A stretch of DNA of 64,000 nucleotides, taken from assembly GCA_945643635.1 (NCBI GenBank), contig CALZFC010000349.1, forward strand, positions 3,856,501-3,920,500, read 5' to 3'. This DNA is from Allodiplogaster sudhausi (Eukaryota > Nematoda > Chromadorea > Rhabditida > Diplogasteridae). The stretch's first letter is position 1, and every line of letters starts with the position of its first letter. Of this stretch, positions 22,821-34,520 are shown piece by piece. Position numbers and translations under genes: made by a program. The notes under the pieces are model-generated. The model saw nothing but the letters and a program-made list of their open reading frames with translations. It had not been told where the DNA came from and made no database searches.

Positions 22821-24446
22821 GCGGGAAAGCGAGAAACCACAAGGCAGCCAGACAACCATGAAACCTTCTCAGCCTCTGGGCCCAAGCGGGGGACCTCACC
22901 GCTTCTCTCACGAATCCCCCGTCACCATTACTACCTCACAAGCCTACTCTGTCTCTTTTATTCTCTGTCCTTCTCACTCACTATCTCTCTCTCTCTCTCT
23001 CGTTTATTTGGACAGCGTAGTGGCGTGGGCCTCTCCAAAAAGAGATGGAGGGGTAAGCAGGAGTGGGGCTCGGGGACGGAAAAGGAAAACATCTGATGCG
23101 TATCTACGCAAGGTCTTCACTGGTTCGTGCTCAGAGTAAGAGAGGGGTGAGAGAGTGAGAAAATAGAGAGAGGAGATAAGCAGGAAATAAATGGGATGCT
23201 GAGAGAAGAAGGAGAGAGGGGAGGGAGAAAGAGATAGGGAGCGAGAGAAGGAGAGTGAGAGAGAGAGAATTAGAGTTAGAACCAGGGTGTAGAGTAGGGC
23301 CAAAGTGAGTCTGGCTGATAGACGCAACGGAGAGATCAAAGAAGAAGGCATAACGCTATTAGATGGAAAACGAGAGAAAGAGAGAGAGCGAGAGAGGGAG
23401 AAAAAAAGACAGACAGAGAGAGAGAGAGAGAGCGAGAGAAAGAGAGAGAGAGACAGCATACGCAGATATTATGTGGCAGGAACAGAGAGCAAAAGGAGTC
23501 GCTCATTCCTTCTCACTGCCTCTCTCTCTTCTCTCTCACTCTCTCTCTCTCTTTCTCTCTCTTCTCTCTCTCTCTCTCTCTCTCTTTCGTTCAGCCTCTC
23601 TTGTTCTGCTCTGTGTAGGTGTTTCGCTCTCTATCACAGTATATCTAAATCTTCTCACTCTCTCTCTCTCTCTCTCTCACCCCTCATCTTCTCCTCTGGC
23701 AGCATCGAAATCAATGCGCCGTTCCCGAGACAAGAGCAAACCCAGGAGCAGAGCTTGGGAAGGGCGGATGGAATGAGTATGGAAGAGTGGAAAAGTTGGA
23801 GGGCCGGGGGGGAGTCGGGCTATGGATGAGAGAGAAAGGATAAGAGAGCGTGAAGATGCGAGAGAGAGATGGAAAGAGAGAAAGAGAGAAAGAGAGAGAG
23901 AGAGAGAAGAGAGGGAGAGCCAACGACAGAAAAAGAAATTAGCAGAAAGCACCACGAGCAGGCTGATATCCTTTATACCGTAAATAAAGCTTAGTTAAGC
24001 GGAGGATCAAGTAGACGAAAGGAATTCGACGCCGACTATAGTCTTGGCCACGCGCCGCCATGGTTGGATACTTTTTGAGAAACAAGGTTTGGATCGGGGG
24101 CAACAGGAAGGGAGAGAGAGACGCGCAGAGAAATAAAGAGAGAGAGAGATAGTCACTCAGAGAAATAAAGAAAGAAAGAGAAAGAGGGAGAGAGTGAGGT
24201 AGAGACGGAGAGAGCGAGAAAAGAGAAAGGAAGAGAAAAAGAGAAAGTAAAAAAAAATTGAGAGCAGAAATTAAGAAGAGGGGTGAAAATGGGAGAAGAT
24301 GAAGGCGGGCAAGTGGCCGAGAACTGTTCAGAGACATTCGCGGCATCTTGAAGAAGGAGAAGAAAAAAATGAGCGGCAAATGGAGAGAGAGCCAAGTGCG
24401 ATCAATGTGCTGCGAGTGCATACACATGCATCTATGTATGTCTCGG

Positions 24447-24484
<38 letters not shown>

Positions 24485-24507
24485 ACTCATCTGTCCCCTA
24501 TCCCCTA

Positions 24508-24542
<35 letters not shown>

Positions 24543-24610
24543 TTCTTTCTTGACTGTCTTCCTCCCTCTCCCTTTCTGTATCCAACTCCCTCCTTTCCTG
24601 CTTCTTATTC
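22362..24610. repeat. (GA)n/(CT)n microsatellite field with alternating strand polarity
   Basis: Purine tracts on the plus strand at 22365-22580, 22700-22822, 23130-23460, 23825-23930 and 24105-24260 alternate with pyrimidine tracts at 22975-23005, 23516-23700 and 24450-24545. Each is (GA)n or (CT)n with point interruptions. Long open frames across them are Arg/Glu or Ser/Leu low complexity and are not genes. Confidence 0.85.
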
Positions 24611-24944
24611 CATCTTCTCTCTAATGGCAAGAGAAAAGCAACACAGATACATACACATATATACTACATAAGCAATAGCACTTGAACTGAGTTGGGATAG
24701 TTAATTCCAATAGAGGTTGAAAAATACACTTGAAAATATGCGTCAATATAGTTTCACAGATCCATAGCATAAAATAAGAAACAGAAAAGAAACTTAATTT
24801 TATATTCAGATGATACATTGTGAGAAATGTGCAAATCATATTTCAAATTGTTTTTTAACAAATGTTTCGTGGCGAATCTAGTACATGGAATGGCACTGGA
24901 ATATGCAGACTTTGGTCAGGCCGGCAAATTGCTATGGCAAGCAA

Positions 24945-25035
24945 TTTAGAACATTCCAAACTTATATTTAGAATATTCCAAATATATTTATTTAGAATAC
25001 TCCAAATATAAATATTTAGAATATTCCAAATATAT
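24945..25035. repeat. tandem TTTAGAATATTCCAAATAT repeat
   Basis: Four units of about 25-30 bp, each with TTAGAA(T/C)A(T/C)TCCAAA followed by TATA/TATTTA. It is another local expansion of the GAATATTCC motif, 3' of the Wnt gene. Confidence 0.75.
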
Positions 25036-25735
25036 AAAAGAAAATAGGAAAACAAACATGCAAATAAACAGATGTAAGATTGTATCTTTGGTGTTTAATG
25101 TTATCTCAAATTAGTTCTATCAGCTGTTTGCATGCATGTGCAGAAAAACTGAAGAAAAAAGAAACAAATAAGAAATTTTAAAAACATCAATAATTCTTAT
25201 ACACAAACATGGCATTTGATAGATACATTCGTATTGGCACTCGACGAATTTTAGATTCATGTAATATCATCCTGTCTTTTTTTAAACTTCGCTGTAAGAC
25301 ACTAATCAAAAGCATTGATTCGTACAAATCGCGAAAGTGGAAGTAAACTGATTTCTTATTATTACTAGTTATTAGTCCCCTATTTTACAACTGTTTCTCA
25401 AACTGATTCTCCCCTCTAATATTCAAAAAAAGCAAATCAAATCATTTTGATGGTTGGAGGCAAGCGAGAGTAAAGCGAATTGGCCGTGTGCACATTCAGA
25501 ATAGAACAAGGAAATGAAGAGGTGAGAAAGAGAGAAAAAAAGAGTGAAAGAGAGAGAGAGATGGCGAGAGAGAGAGAAGGAAAATCGGATAATTCCTGTC
25601 TACATATCATAGCGATAACAATCAAAAAGCGAAACTACCAGAAGAGTCCAAAATGGGGACAGAATTTGCAAAGCATAGGAAAAAAGAAATATGGATAAGT
25701 ACAGTCTATTTTGCCGTAGTGAATTTGACATGCAC

Positions 25736-25770
<35 letters not shown>

Positions 25771-25852
25771 TAGAGAGAGACAGAGAACTTTGGGTAATAT
25801 GTATCCATCCTGATCTCTCCAGTCCCAACGAGTCATTGGCATATCTCGATTG
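25036..25852. other. 3' flank of the Wnt gene
   Basis: AT-rich DNA with GA tracts at 25515-25580 and (GA)n at 25737-25790. No exon or convincing poly(A) signal close to the Wnt stop was found. Confidence 0.4.
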
Positions 25853-28800
25853 TCAATTGCACGTGTGAACGTGCGTTGTATTTATGCACGTATCGCAAAC
25901 GACTTGGCAGCACCATTCGAATTTGCATCTGGAATAAAATAAAATGAGAGAAAGAGAGATAAAAAGAAAAGAAAGCAAAGAAGAAAGAGAAAAAGAAAAC
26001 AAGAAGGAGAAAAATAAAGAGTAAATAAAAATTTTATTAAAAAAAATACAAATATGTAGAATAAACAAATTTATTAACACTATCACTATTTTAGAATAAA
26101 TGAATTTTAATTTTAAAAAAACATTATCTAGAATAAATTAATTTTAATACAAATTCCACAATTTGGAATATACTAATTGTAAAATAGAGTTTTATACCTG
26201 CACTTTGACCTCGTCTGCACGGTCTGCGTCTGGAAGCCGCGGCCGCAGCAGAGCGTCTCGCAGCCCTCGGGACCATCCGTGTCGCGTCTCGAATTTGGTT
26301 TTATTTTTTTGTTATATAGTAAAGCAATATCTTTATATACTATAATTTGGATTGTATAAATAAAAGCAAGACAGGCATGCAAAATTTCCAAAAAGAAATA
26401 TGAGAGCGTGAGTATTAGTTATTGAATCAGTGAGAGGGAGAGACACATGAAAAAGCTTCTCTGAGAGAGATAGATAGAAAAGAAATAGAGAAAGAGAGAG
26501 AGAGAGAGAGAAAGAAGTGAATGGTTGAAACAGTGGCTAAAGAATGAAGAAAAGACTAACGAGCAGACTCTCCCAGCCGTTCCTACGGTGCCGAGTGCGC
26601 GATCGAGTCTACAGTAGTCGGGCGAGTCGTCCAGGTAGACGAGGTCTGTCGGCAGGGCACGCTGCTGCCTCGGCCGTATTCGATGGGAAATGTCGCCGCC
26701 CTCGGGCGGGTCATCGAGCATGTTCGGCGAAGAGACCAACTGCATATTACCACGACTGTTGATCTGAATATTCCACGTTTATTTTTGCACTATTACTTCT
26801 CCGAATTATTTATGTACATCCGAAGTCCGCAAAGTACGACATCTTCCATCCCAATACAAAACCCCTTCTACCAGCGAATTGACACTTTAGTTTTTTTTTT
26901 CTGTTATTCTCGCTTCGCATCTATTCATTACGCTGTTTGTCTTTTCATTTTATCAATCGATCTCCCACTGACCATGACTCGTTTAGCGCCGTTGTACTTC
27001 TTGAGGAGGATGTCTCCGATCGCTCTCATGGGCGGCATCTGCAGCCAGCACGTCTTGAGATTGCATGCGCCCGAGACACCGTGACACTTGCACTTTGGCC
27101 TCGTCTGACGGCGCAGCAGCTGAAGAGGGTAAAGGGATGGTTACTGTATGAGACAAGAACAGTTACGGTATTGGGCCGAACAGTTATGGTATGAGGCCTT
27201 ACGGTATGAGACTGATGAGTTTCGGTATGACCCAGTTCTATTCATAAAGCAAAAAACAGAATTAAAAAAGTATGTGTTAGATAAACGAAAGTGAACTCAT
27301 GAAAATGCCTTTTGGATTTTTGAATGCCCTTTTATCTCTTATAAGCCGTGTGATATTTTATGTAGATAAAAAAGTGGAAAATTAATTGTCATAATTTTAT
27401 AACGATTGCACTCTCAAATAATAAACGTGTTAATTTATTATTATATAATTCTTCTTTTTTCACAAACCCTCCTGCCGGCTTCATTATTTCGTCGATTGAC
27501 AAGCGAACGACCCTCGTCGGCAGATCGCTTAATGGTTTCTTCCTTCTCGCGAACATCGATAAAATCGCTAGAAAAGGCACTCTAGTTTATTTGGAAACAA
27601 AAACTGTTTCTAATCACCACTATGTTTTTTTTAAATAGGTATCAAAATGTCTTAGATTCAATATGCTTAGAATGCGATGTTACTAACCGAGCAAAGCGAT
27701 AGCCGTAGTCGAGATTGTCGCCGCAGCCATTCCACGCAAAGTTTTCCTTGATATCTTTTGGAGGAGGCTCCTCGGAGCAGCCACAGTTGGGCAGCATCCC
27801 TTATTGTTAGGAAACACGAAATGTTTAAGATATGGCGTTGCCGACTAAACATTTGATTTTTTTTCAGTACATTCAAAAATTTCGTGGTAACATTCTCAAA
27901 ACACTATGATTTAACTATTGGTAAACTCTAGAATATTCTATAATTTTAAGGACAAAATTTTTCGACTATACTATAGAATATAATTTTTAGTAGACATCGT
28001 CTTAGATGTTTACAATATATCTTTTACTATTTTTTATTTATTTCTATTAGACCTGTAAGTAGACTATATATATATAATAATAAATCATAAAACAATTAAA
28101 AATTTCACCTTGTTTACATCGCCTGCCAATTTCATGCGTGACACCGGCAGAAAGGATCGCATGCGTGAATGCCGCCTCTCGTGTACCTATTGTTAGCAGA
28201 TATTATTTACCTGAATTATGTATATATTTATAAATTCTCAAATGACGTATTAAACAAAAACGACGTATTAATAGGGTTATTCGAATACTACGAAGTACTG
28301 GGTAGCACTGTTAAATAGAATAAACTTAATCTACATCTCGGTACCGGTTGTGACAAGAGGGAATGTTGAAAGGCTATTTGACCTAGCTTATGAAAAGGGC
28401 CGACGTGTGGCTCCCCGAGCGGTGTCGAGCAGTTCCATCGGCGCTGCCGGAACTGATATTGGCACTCCTGCAAGAGTCTTCCTCCAATGTCTCTCATAAT
28501 ATTTAGAAGCGACAGAGAAAAATCAAATCGGATGATATAGGCGAAAAATAAACTCTTCGTCTCCCACTGTAGAACACTCCCTCATTTAACCTCCATCATT
28601 CTATAGCTATACATGTTTTTGCTGTGCTATCATCTTCGCATTACACATGTTCACATGAAAATAAGTGCAACAATAACATGTGAATGCAGCAATAATGCGC
28701 ATATGTGTTTCACGAGAGTGCTACATTTATTTCAAATTGTTCTTGCTGTATAAAATCAGCCTACTTTAAACCACGACGTCATGGTTACTGAAGAGGAAAC

Positions 28801-29273
28801 GAGATGAAAATGCATATCCCAGATCGGTAAGAATGAAAAAAGACATCTACTTATAGTTTTTATGGCTTTATGATTGGCGGTATCTGCTTGTTCTTGAAAA
28901 GGGATGAAGAGAGAGAGAGAATAGCAATTCGCTCCTTTTGTCGCATTTTTCTCGCATTTTTATTGTCCCCTTATCGACAGTAAATTCATCTCTCATTCTT
29001 CCACTCTCATTATCCCACTTTGTCTCCTTTCTCACCTCCTCTGTCTCTCTCTCTTCTCTCTCTCTCTTCTCTCTCTTCTCTATCTCTCTCATCTCTCTCT
29101 CTCTATCTCTCTCTCTCTCGTTTTCTCTCATTCTATATGTCTCTCGTTCGTTCTCTCAGTATTGTCACCTCAGATTATAATCTCCGACAGGGCTGTCTCG
29201 TAAATTGACTGGCTACTCCTGGGAACGACCGTGCAGCATTAGGCCACATTATTTCTCTCTTTTGATGCCCCAT

Positions 29274-29314
<41 letters not shown>

Positions 29315-30392
29315 TGTATTATTAAGGGAAGAGGTGTATTGGTAGCAAAACAAAACATTGAAAGAGATAATTGAAACGAATTATAGAATAATTTTGAAAT
29401 ATCCATATTGGAATATTCCAAAAAAATTGGAATATTCTATTTTGGAATATTTCAATAAAAAATTGGAATATTCTAAAATCCCCACAGAATAAGAATAATA
29501 TATGAAAAATTGGATATTCCAATTTCAATGATTACCTCGATCGCATGAAAGGCGCCAGCGCCAACGGCGGGCATGTGATCACGGAAGAGGTCGCAGATGC
29601 GCGCCTGTCCGGGCGAGAGGCCGGCCAGCTCGGGGCAGGGCGGAGGCTGGCGGCCGCCCGCGCCAGACGAAGACAGCATCGAGCCCATGTTCAACTGGGC
29701 CACTGAGGACCTAAAAGAAGCACGACACTCCACCCTATCCTCGATTTCAATTCTCCTAACGTCTCTCTAAATAACATGCTCTTTCGCCGTTGTACCAATA
29801 AGGGAGAATTTTCGGCCCCTTTAAGAAGAAGATGTATTTTTTTCCAGAATAAAATATCTCTAAATCAAAGGAGCTGTTACTGTTTAACGGAGACCTATTG
29901 GTTTCATAACTTCTTGACGGATCAATGATTTCTTCAGTTATATCAAGATATGATAAAACCTTATCAGACAAAGTTAATAGAATATTGTATCTGATTTTTC
30001 AAAAAAAAAAGAATTAAATAAATATTGTAAGAATATTAAAGGAGCAGTTCACTGAATATCTAGCCTATAGTTTTATGGACGTGGATCCATTAGCACAAGT
30101 CTAAAACGAACTTATGGAAAGTTTGAACCTTTTTTTGCCTACTTGTTACAAAGTTAGAAGCACGCGAAATATGGCTGGACCAAAATTTTTTACTGTAACA
30201 TCATTCCGTGCATGGTTCCTTTAAATATAAAAAAAAAATATTTAAAAAAAAATCTGACCACCACGCGACATCCATTAGTGCTGTGGCGGCTGGCAGGAGA
30301 AGTGCGAGGAGAGTGAGCGGAGAGAGGAGAGGGAGAAGGAGCGTGGGAGAGGAGGAGGAGAAGGACATCCTCGCGACTCCTCTTTGCTGCAT
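25853..30392 (-). CDS. Wnt ligand, complete ten-exon gene (Wnt5/cwn-2-like features)
   Basis: Exons in phase: 30392-30259, 29710-29536, 28467-28383, 28186-28109, 27799-27688, 27567-27468, 27119-26973, 26763-26561, 26287-26198 and 25928-25853 (TGA), 399 aa. A second ATG at 30368 gives 391 aa. A Leu-rich signal peptide is followed by [94 protein letters not shown] (the Ser is the site lipidated by Porcupine), [24 protein letters not shown] and a final [11 protein letters not shown]...HTC. All 24 cysteines are present, with N-glycosylation sequons at NCS and NTT. Secreted morphogen binding Frizzled. WWS near the N-terminus and ECQYQFR recall Wnt5, but the subfamily needs a tree. CHGVSGAC has Ala where most Wnts have Ser. 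The exon 9 acceptor lacks a pyrimidine tract. Confidence 0.95.
27120..27467. other. Wnt intron 6 with short tandem repeat
   Basis: 27140-27235 holds degenerate repeats of a TTACGGTATGAGGCC-like unit (GTTACGGTATTGGGCC, GTTATGGTATGAGGCC, TTACGGTATGAG, TTTCGGTATGACCC). No coding. Confidence 0.5.
28510..29312. repeat. Wnt intron 2 with CT tracts
   Basis: Pyrimidine-rich DNA at 29030-29165 and a pure (TC)n of about 32 bp at 29279-29312. The reverse-strand reading is (GA)n, which is the orientation transcribed in the Wnt pre-mRNA. Confidence 0.75.
29390..29520. repeat. cluster of GAATATTCC motifs beside Wnt exon 2
   Basis: Four motif copies (TTGGAATATTCCAA, TTGGAATATTCTA, TTGGAATATTTCAA, TTGGAATATTCTA) in 80 bp, then TTGGATATTCCAATTTC close to the exon 2 donor (29535). 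Confidence 0.75.
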
Positions 30393-31850
30393 CGCAGCAC
30401 TGCGTGAGTAGGGACAGCCGGCCAGAGCGCGGCACTCTGCATGGCAAGGAAGGTACAGGCTGTTGGGTTAATGTTGAATGGGGAACAGAATAAATTGGAA
30501 TATACGAAGAAAAATCGGTGGTATATTCCAATTTCTGCTCTCTTTTGTTAATAAAAAAAAATCAGCAATCACAAATTTTTGCATTTAACGAAATGGAAAA
30601 AGTTAAGAAGTTCCAAAATGCTTCAATATGCTTATGCTGAAGAAAATCAGGTTCAAATATTTAAAAAAAAGAGATATAAATGTATGAAGAAAGGAATATG
30701 AAGATAATAAGAAAATGTGCGACCAATGAAACGAAAATGTGACATGCAGGCAACGTTGATAAGTGCGACTAAAAAGTATTGAATATATTTTCCAATAAAA
30801 TTGGGAAAAGATCAATGGGTTTTCCAGAATGAGACCGCTAGAATGCGACAGAAACATACAGCTTGAAGGAGCGAAAGAGCGGCAACTTCTGTTAGTCAGA
30901 TCAAAAGAGCCGAAAAGGAGAAGCCAAGCTGGTCATGAGAGAGAGGCCTAATAGTCTGCCACATTAAAGGAAATGCTCTTCGCACAGTTCCATGGAATAT
31001 TCTAAAAAGAATAAAGCGAAGCCGAGACTTGGTTGGGAACAAAAGATTTTGAAAAGTGTAAAACTTTACGAGTGAACGAAGAGAAAGTGCTACTGTAGAA
31101 AATGGAATATGCTAATATTCCTTTGGAATAATCCATTTGGAAAAGGAAACTGCGCTTCATTTGCGTGCGTCGATAGAGCACCGATTAGGAAAGGGCAGAG
31201 AGTGAAGTGACCCTTATCAATTGATATGCAAATATGTGCGTGAATGTTAGGGAAGACGGAGCGGCGGCAGATCACAAGGAAAAGGAGAAGAAGAAGAACA
31301 AGAGCGCCAGGACAAAAGTAATTGATAGGAAGAAAAAGAAGGAAGTAGGATGTTTGAAAGTTTTCTTTCTGCTGCATCACCGAATGAATAAAAGGGAGGA
31401 TGTTGTCAAGTAATAAAGAAAAACTACTAATGGTAAGTAAAAATTGTGACTCGCAAAGTGAAAAAGAAATTGAAGAAAAAATTATATTGAACGGAAAGAA
31501 GGGAAGCTGATGAAAAATAATGACAAAACGAGCAGAAGAGAGCGAAGCTCTCGAAGAAGTGCACTGAGGCGAAATAAGTGGAGAAGCCAGGAAGAGGAGC
31601 CTTCTGCTTTTGACTTTTCGGGGAGAGAAGAGAAGATTGGAAAAGCAGCGTGCGTAGTAGCAAGCGAGTGAGTGAGTGAGCGATTGAGAGAGGATGGGTG
31701 AAATCGTCGTGGCATAGAGACCGAGAAAACTAGAAGAAGCAGAAGAGCAGAAGTAGGATGGATGGCCTCAGGGGCAATTAGGAAACGCGGTGAGACGTCG
31801 CGCCATGTCTCGTGTGCTGCTCTGCGGTCTGTTGCGCGGTCTGTTGAAGA
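30393..31850. other. 5' flank of the Wnt gene
   Basis: Mixed-composition DNA. The first part (30290-30365) is GA-rich on the plus strand because it is antisense to the signal-peptide codons. 30500-31850 has scattered GAATAT motifs (30495, 30520, 30993, 31103) and no supported exon. The Wnt promoter should lie here, but no motif was convincing. Confidence 0.4.
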
Positions 31851-31859
31851 CGGAAAGGG

Positions 31860-32215
31860 GGGGAGCGGGATCGGCTGATGAAGAGAAAGAGAGGGAGAGA
31901 GAGAATAGAGAGAGAGAGAATCAGACAGAGAGGGAGAAAAAGAGAGAGAGAATAGAGAGAGAGAGCCGACTCTGGCCTTATGCAAGAAAGTGATAATGAG
32001 AGTGGATATGGGAGGAGAGAGAGGAGAGAGTACAATGGAGGGGAAGATACAATGGAGAGGAAGATCGGGAGAGAGAGAAGGCATTGAGAGGAAGAAAGAG
32101 ACACAGGCAGAGAAAGGAGAGAAGAGAGAGAGAGAGAGAGACAGAGAGAGAGAGATAGGAATTGGGCCTGCACAGGCGGGAAGTGATGGATCGGCCGTGT
32201 GGAGTCCCAACCTTC

Positions 32216-32274
<59 letters not shown>

Positions 32275-32763
32275 CTCTAGCCTCTGCCAAGATGGATGAT
32301 GAAGGGTATAAGACAGAAGACGCCAGATCAGAAAGCGAGAGGAAAGAAAGCAGAGATATCAGGGGAAAAAGAGAGAGAGAGTGCCACCAATTGAGAGAAA
32401 GTGAAGCGGACTTGGCAGAATGGAAGAAGCGTGGCTCTGATCATCCGTGGTAGGCTGACGATTCTTCTCTGTTTCTCCCCTCATTCGTTATCTCCAACCT
32501 GCCAATAGTTCTCTGACTCTCTTACTCCCCATCTCTCTCTTATTCTCTCATTCACCCCTTCTCTCATTCACTCTTTCTCTTTCACAGGATACCTTTCTCT
32601 CTCTCTCTCTCTCTCTCGCTCTCTCTCTTTCTCTCTGCCACCAATTTCTCGATTTATCCTTTCTCACCTTCCAACTTTTGTTGCTTCCCACTCTAACACC
32701 GTGACACCTCAATATTTTGACAGAGAGAAAAGAGAGAGAGTGAGAGAGAGAGGAGACCGAGTT

Positions 32764-32807
<44 letters not shown>

Positions 32808-33563
32808 GAACAACCAAAACGCCAGCCACCCGATGGGGGACTCTGCTGGCATCAGTGATTGGGCGGACGAGATGAAGATAGAGAGGGAGACCACTGAAGA
32901 AGGGGGGCCGAGAGCATCTCCTCGCCATCCGCCATCAACACTATAAACCACTTCCCTACACCTTACTTTCATGTCTTGTTAAAATGTAGAATTAGCATCA
33001 CTTGAATTCAAATTTTACTTTTACGATCCTTCAACATTATTTATGGTCATAAACGTGTGGCAGGCGTATTGGCAAAAATACGAAAGAAATCATGAAGACA
33101 AGTAGACAAAGTGATGATCACGATGGCAGAGAAAGTGTACGATTAGAAGGTATGACGATAACTGGACTTCGCTATGGAATTGAACAATGTAGCAGACCGG
33201 TTTAAAATGAGTTGGCCCGGCCCGACTCTGAATTATGGAATAGACTAAACAATTTGTTTTTATTTTATTTTTATTTTTTTAAAAATTATATGTATATATA
33301 TTCTCATTTGTATACATGAATGCAATGCTACTTTATAACATCGAATGAAGTTGTTTTTTTCTATATACAACAATATATTCAGCAGTAATTGTTGACCTTG
33401 CGCGCATCGTTGCGTGAAAATATTCTGTTAGACTTGAAGCATCTCACAGAGTCTGACGTCGTTGAGCTGGAAACGAATAGAGTTGTTGGTGGGTGGGTTG
33501 ACCCCCCCCCCCCTCTTCTGCTTCTTTTTCTTTTACTTATTCATCCTCCTCTCTCTCTATCTT

Positions 33564-33594
<31 letters not shown>

Positions 33595-33645
33595 TTCACT
33601 TTCTCTCTCTCTCTCTCTCACTCAATCGCATTCTCTCTCTCACAT

Positions 33646-33686
<41 letters not shown>

Positions 33687-34135
33687 ATCTTTCTCTCTCT
33701 CTCTCTTTCTCTCTATCTTTCTCTCTCTCTCTCTCTTGTTTTCTCTCTACCTTTCTCCCTCGTGTTCTCCTCACTCATAAATAAAGAAGAATGAAGAATG
33801 TGCCGTCGATGAGAAGTAGAAGTCGCTTGGAAGATGAGGAAAGAGAAGAGAAGACGAGCAGCAGAAGTGAGGCAAAAGTCGTAAATTTCTCCAGCGTCGA
33901 TTGCAAATCCGCCAAAAGCGGCCTATGATAAATCACATACGCCTTCTATCACTGGCTTTCTCCCTCTCTCTCACTTTTCTTTCTATATCTCTCTATCTCT
34001 GTTGTCTCTCTCTCTTCTCTCTCCCTTCTCTCTCTAACTTATTTTGTTTTTTTCCTTATTCATCACTTACTGTCTTCGATCGCAATTTTTTTAATCGCAC
34101 GATCAGCCGGGAACAAGAGGGAATAGATGGAGAGA

Positions 34136-34174
<39 letters not shown>

Positions 34175-34410
34175 AAAGAAAGATGGGAGTGAAAGAGAAA
34201 GAGAGAGTGAGAGAGAGAATGGAAGAGATAGGAAGGAAACAGATAGCTAAAAGGCCTTGACAAAAAGAAGTGTAGCCACCAGAGTGCATCCTGGAGCCAA
34301 AGTGCGCAACCTCACGTCAACCAGAAAGAAGTCACAGGAGAAACGAGAGGAAGAATGGTGTTTTTGCATAGAAAAAGAAGTTATTCTTTCTCTTCCCCTC
34401 GTTCTCTCAA

Positions 34411-34442
<32 letters not shown>

Positions 34443-34520
34443 TTTCCTCTCTACTTCACTCGGCTTCTTTCTCTCTGCCCTGTCTCTCTCTCTATCTCTT
34501 TCAATTTCTCTCTCTATTAT
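31860..34520. repeat. (GA)n/(CT)n field with alternating polarity
   Basis: GA at 31880-32165; pure (TC)n of about 50 bp at 32218-32271; CT at 32555-32636; GA at 32720-32808; CT at 33545-33760 with several pure (TC)15-18 runs; CT at 33957-34035; GA at 34120-34250; CT at 34395-34520. At 33389-33480 a protein-like frame (LTLRASLRENILLDLKHLTE) precedes a C run and is not assigned. Confidence 0.85.

Noticed and set aside
22212..24610. Long open frames (up to about 195 codons) rich in Ser/Leu or Arg/Glu
   Set aside because: They are translations of (CT)n/(GA)n tracts, open in several frames on both strands, with no domain or splice structure. The same applies at 31.5-34.5, 39-40, 44-47.8, 51.7-52.8, 57.9-58.6 and 59.5-60.9 kb.
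24945..25035. GAATATTCC arrays as functional heat-shock elements
   Set aside because: The core fits nGAAnnTTCn, but it recurs in introns, spacers and foldbacks far from promoters, so a regulatory call for any one copy is not supported.
33389..33480. Exon-like frame LTLRASLRENILLDLKHLTE
   Set aside because: A single short open stretch before a C run and CT tract; no acceptor/donor pair or homology.
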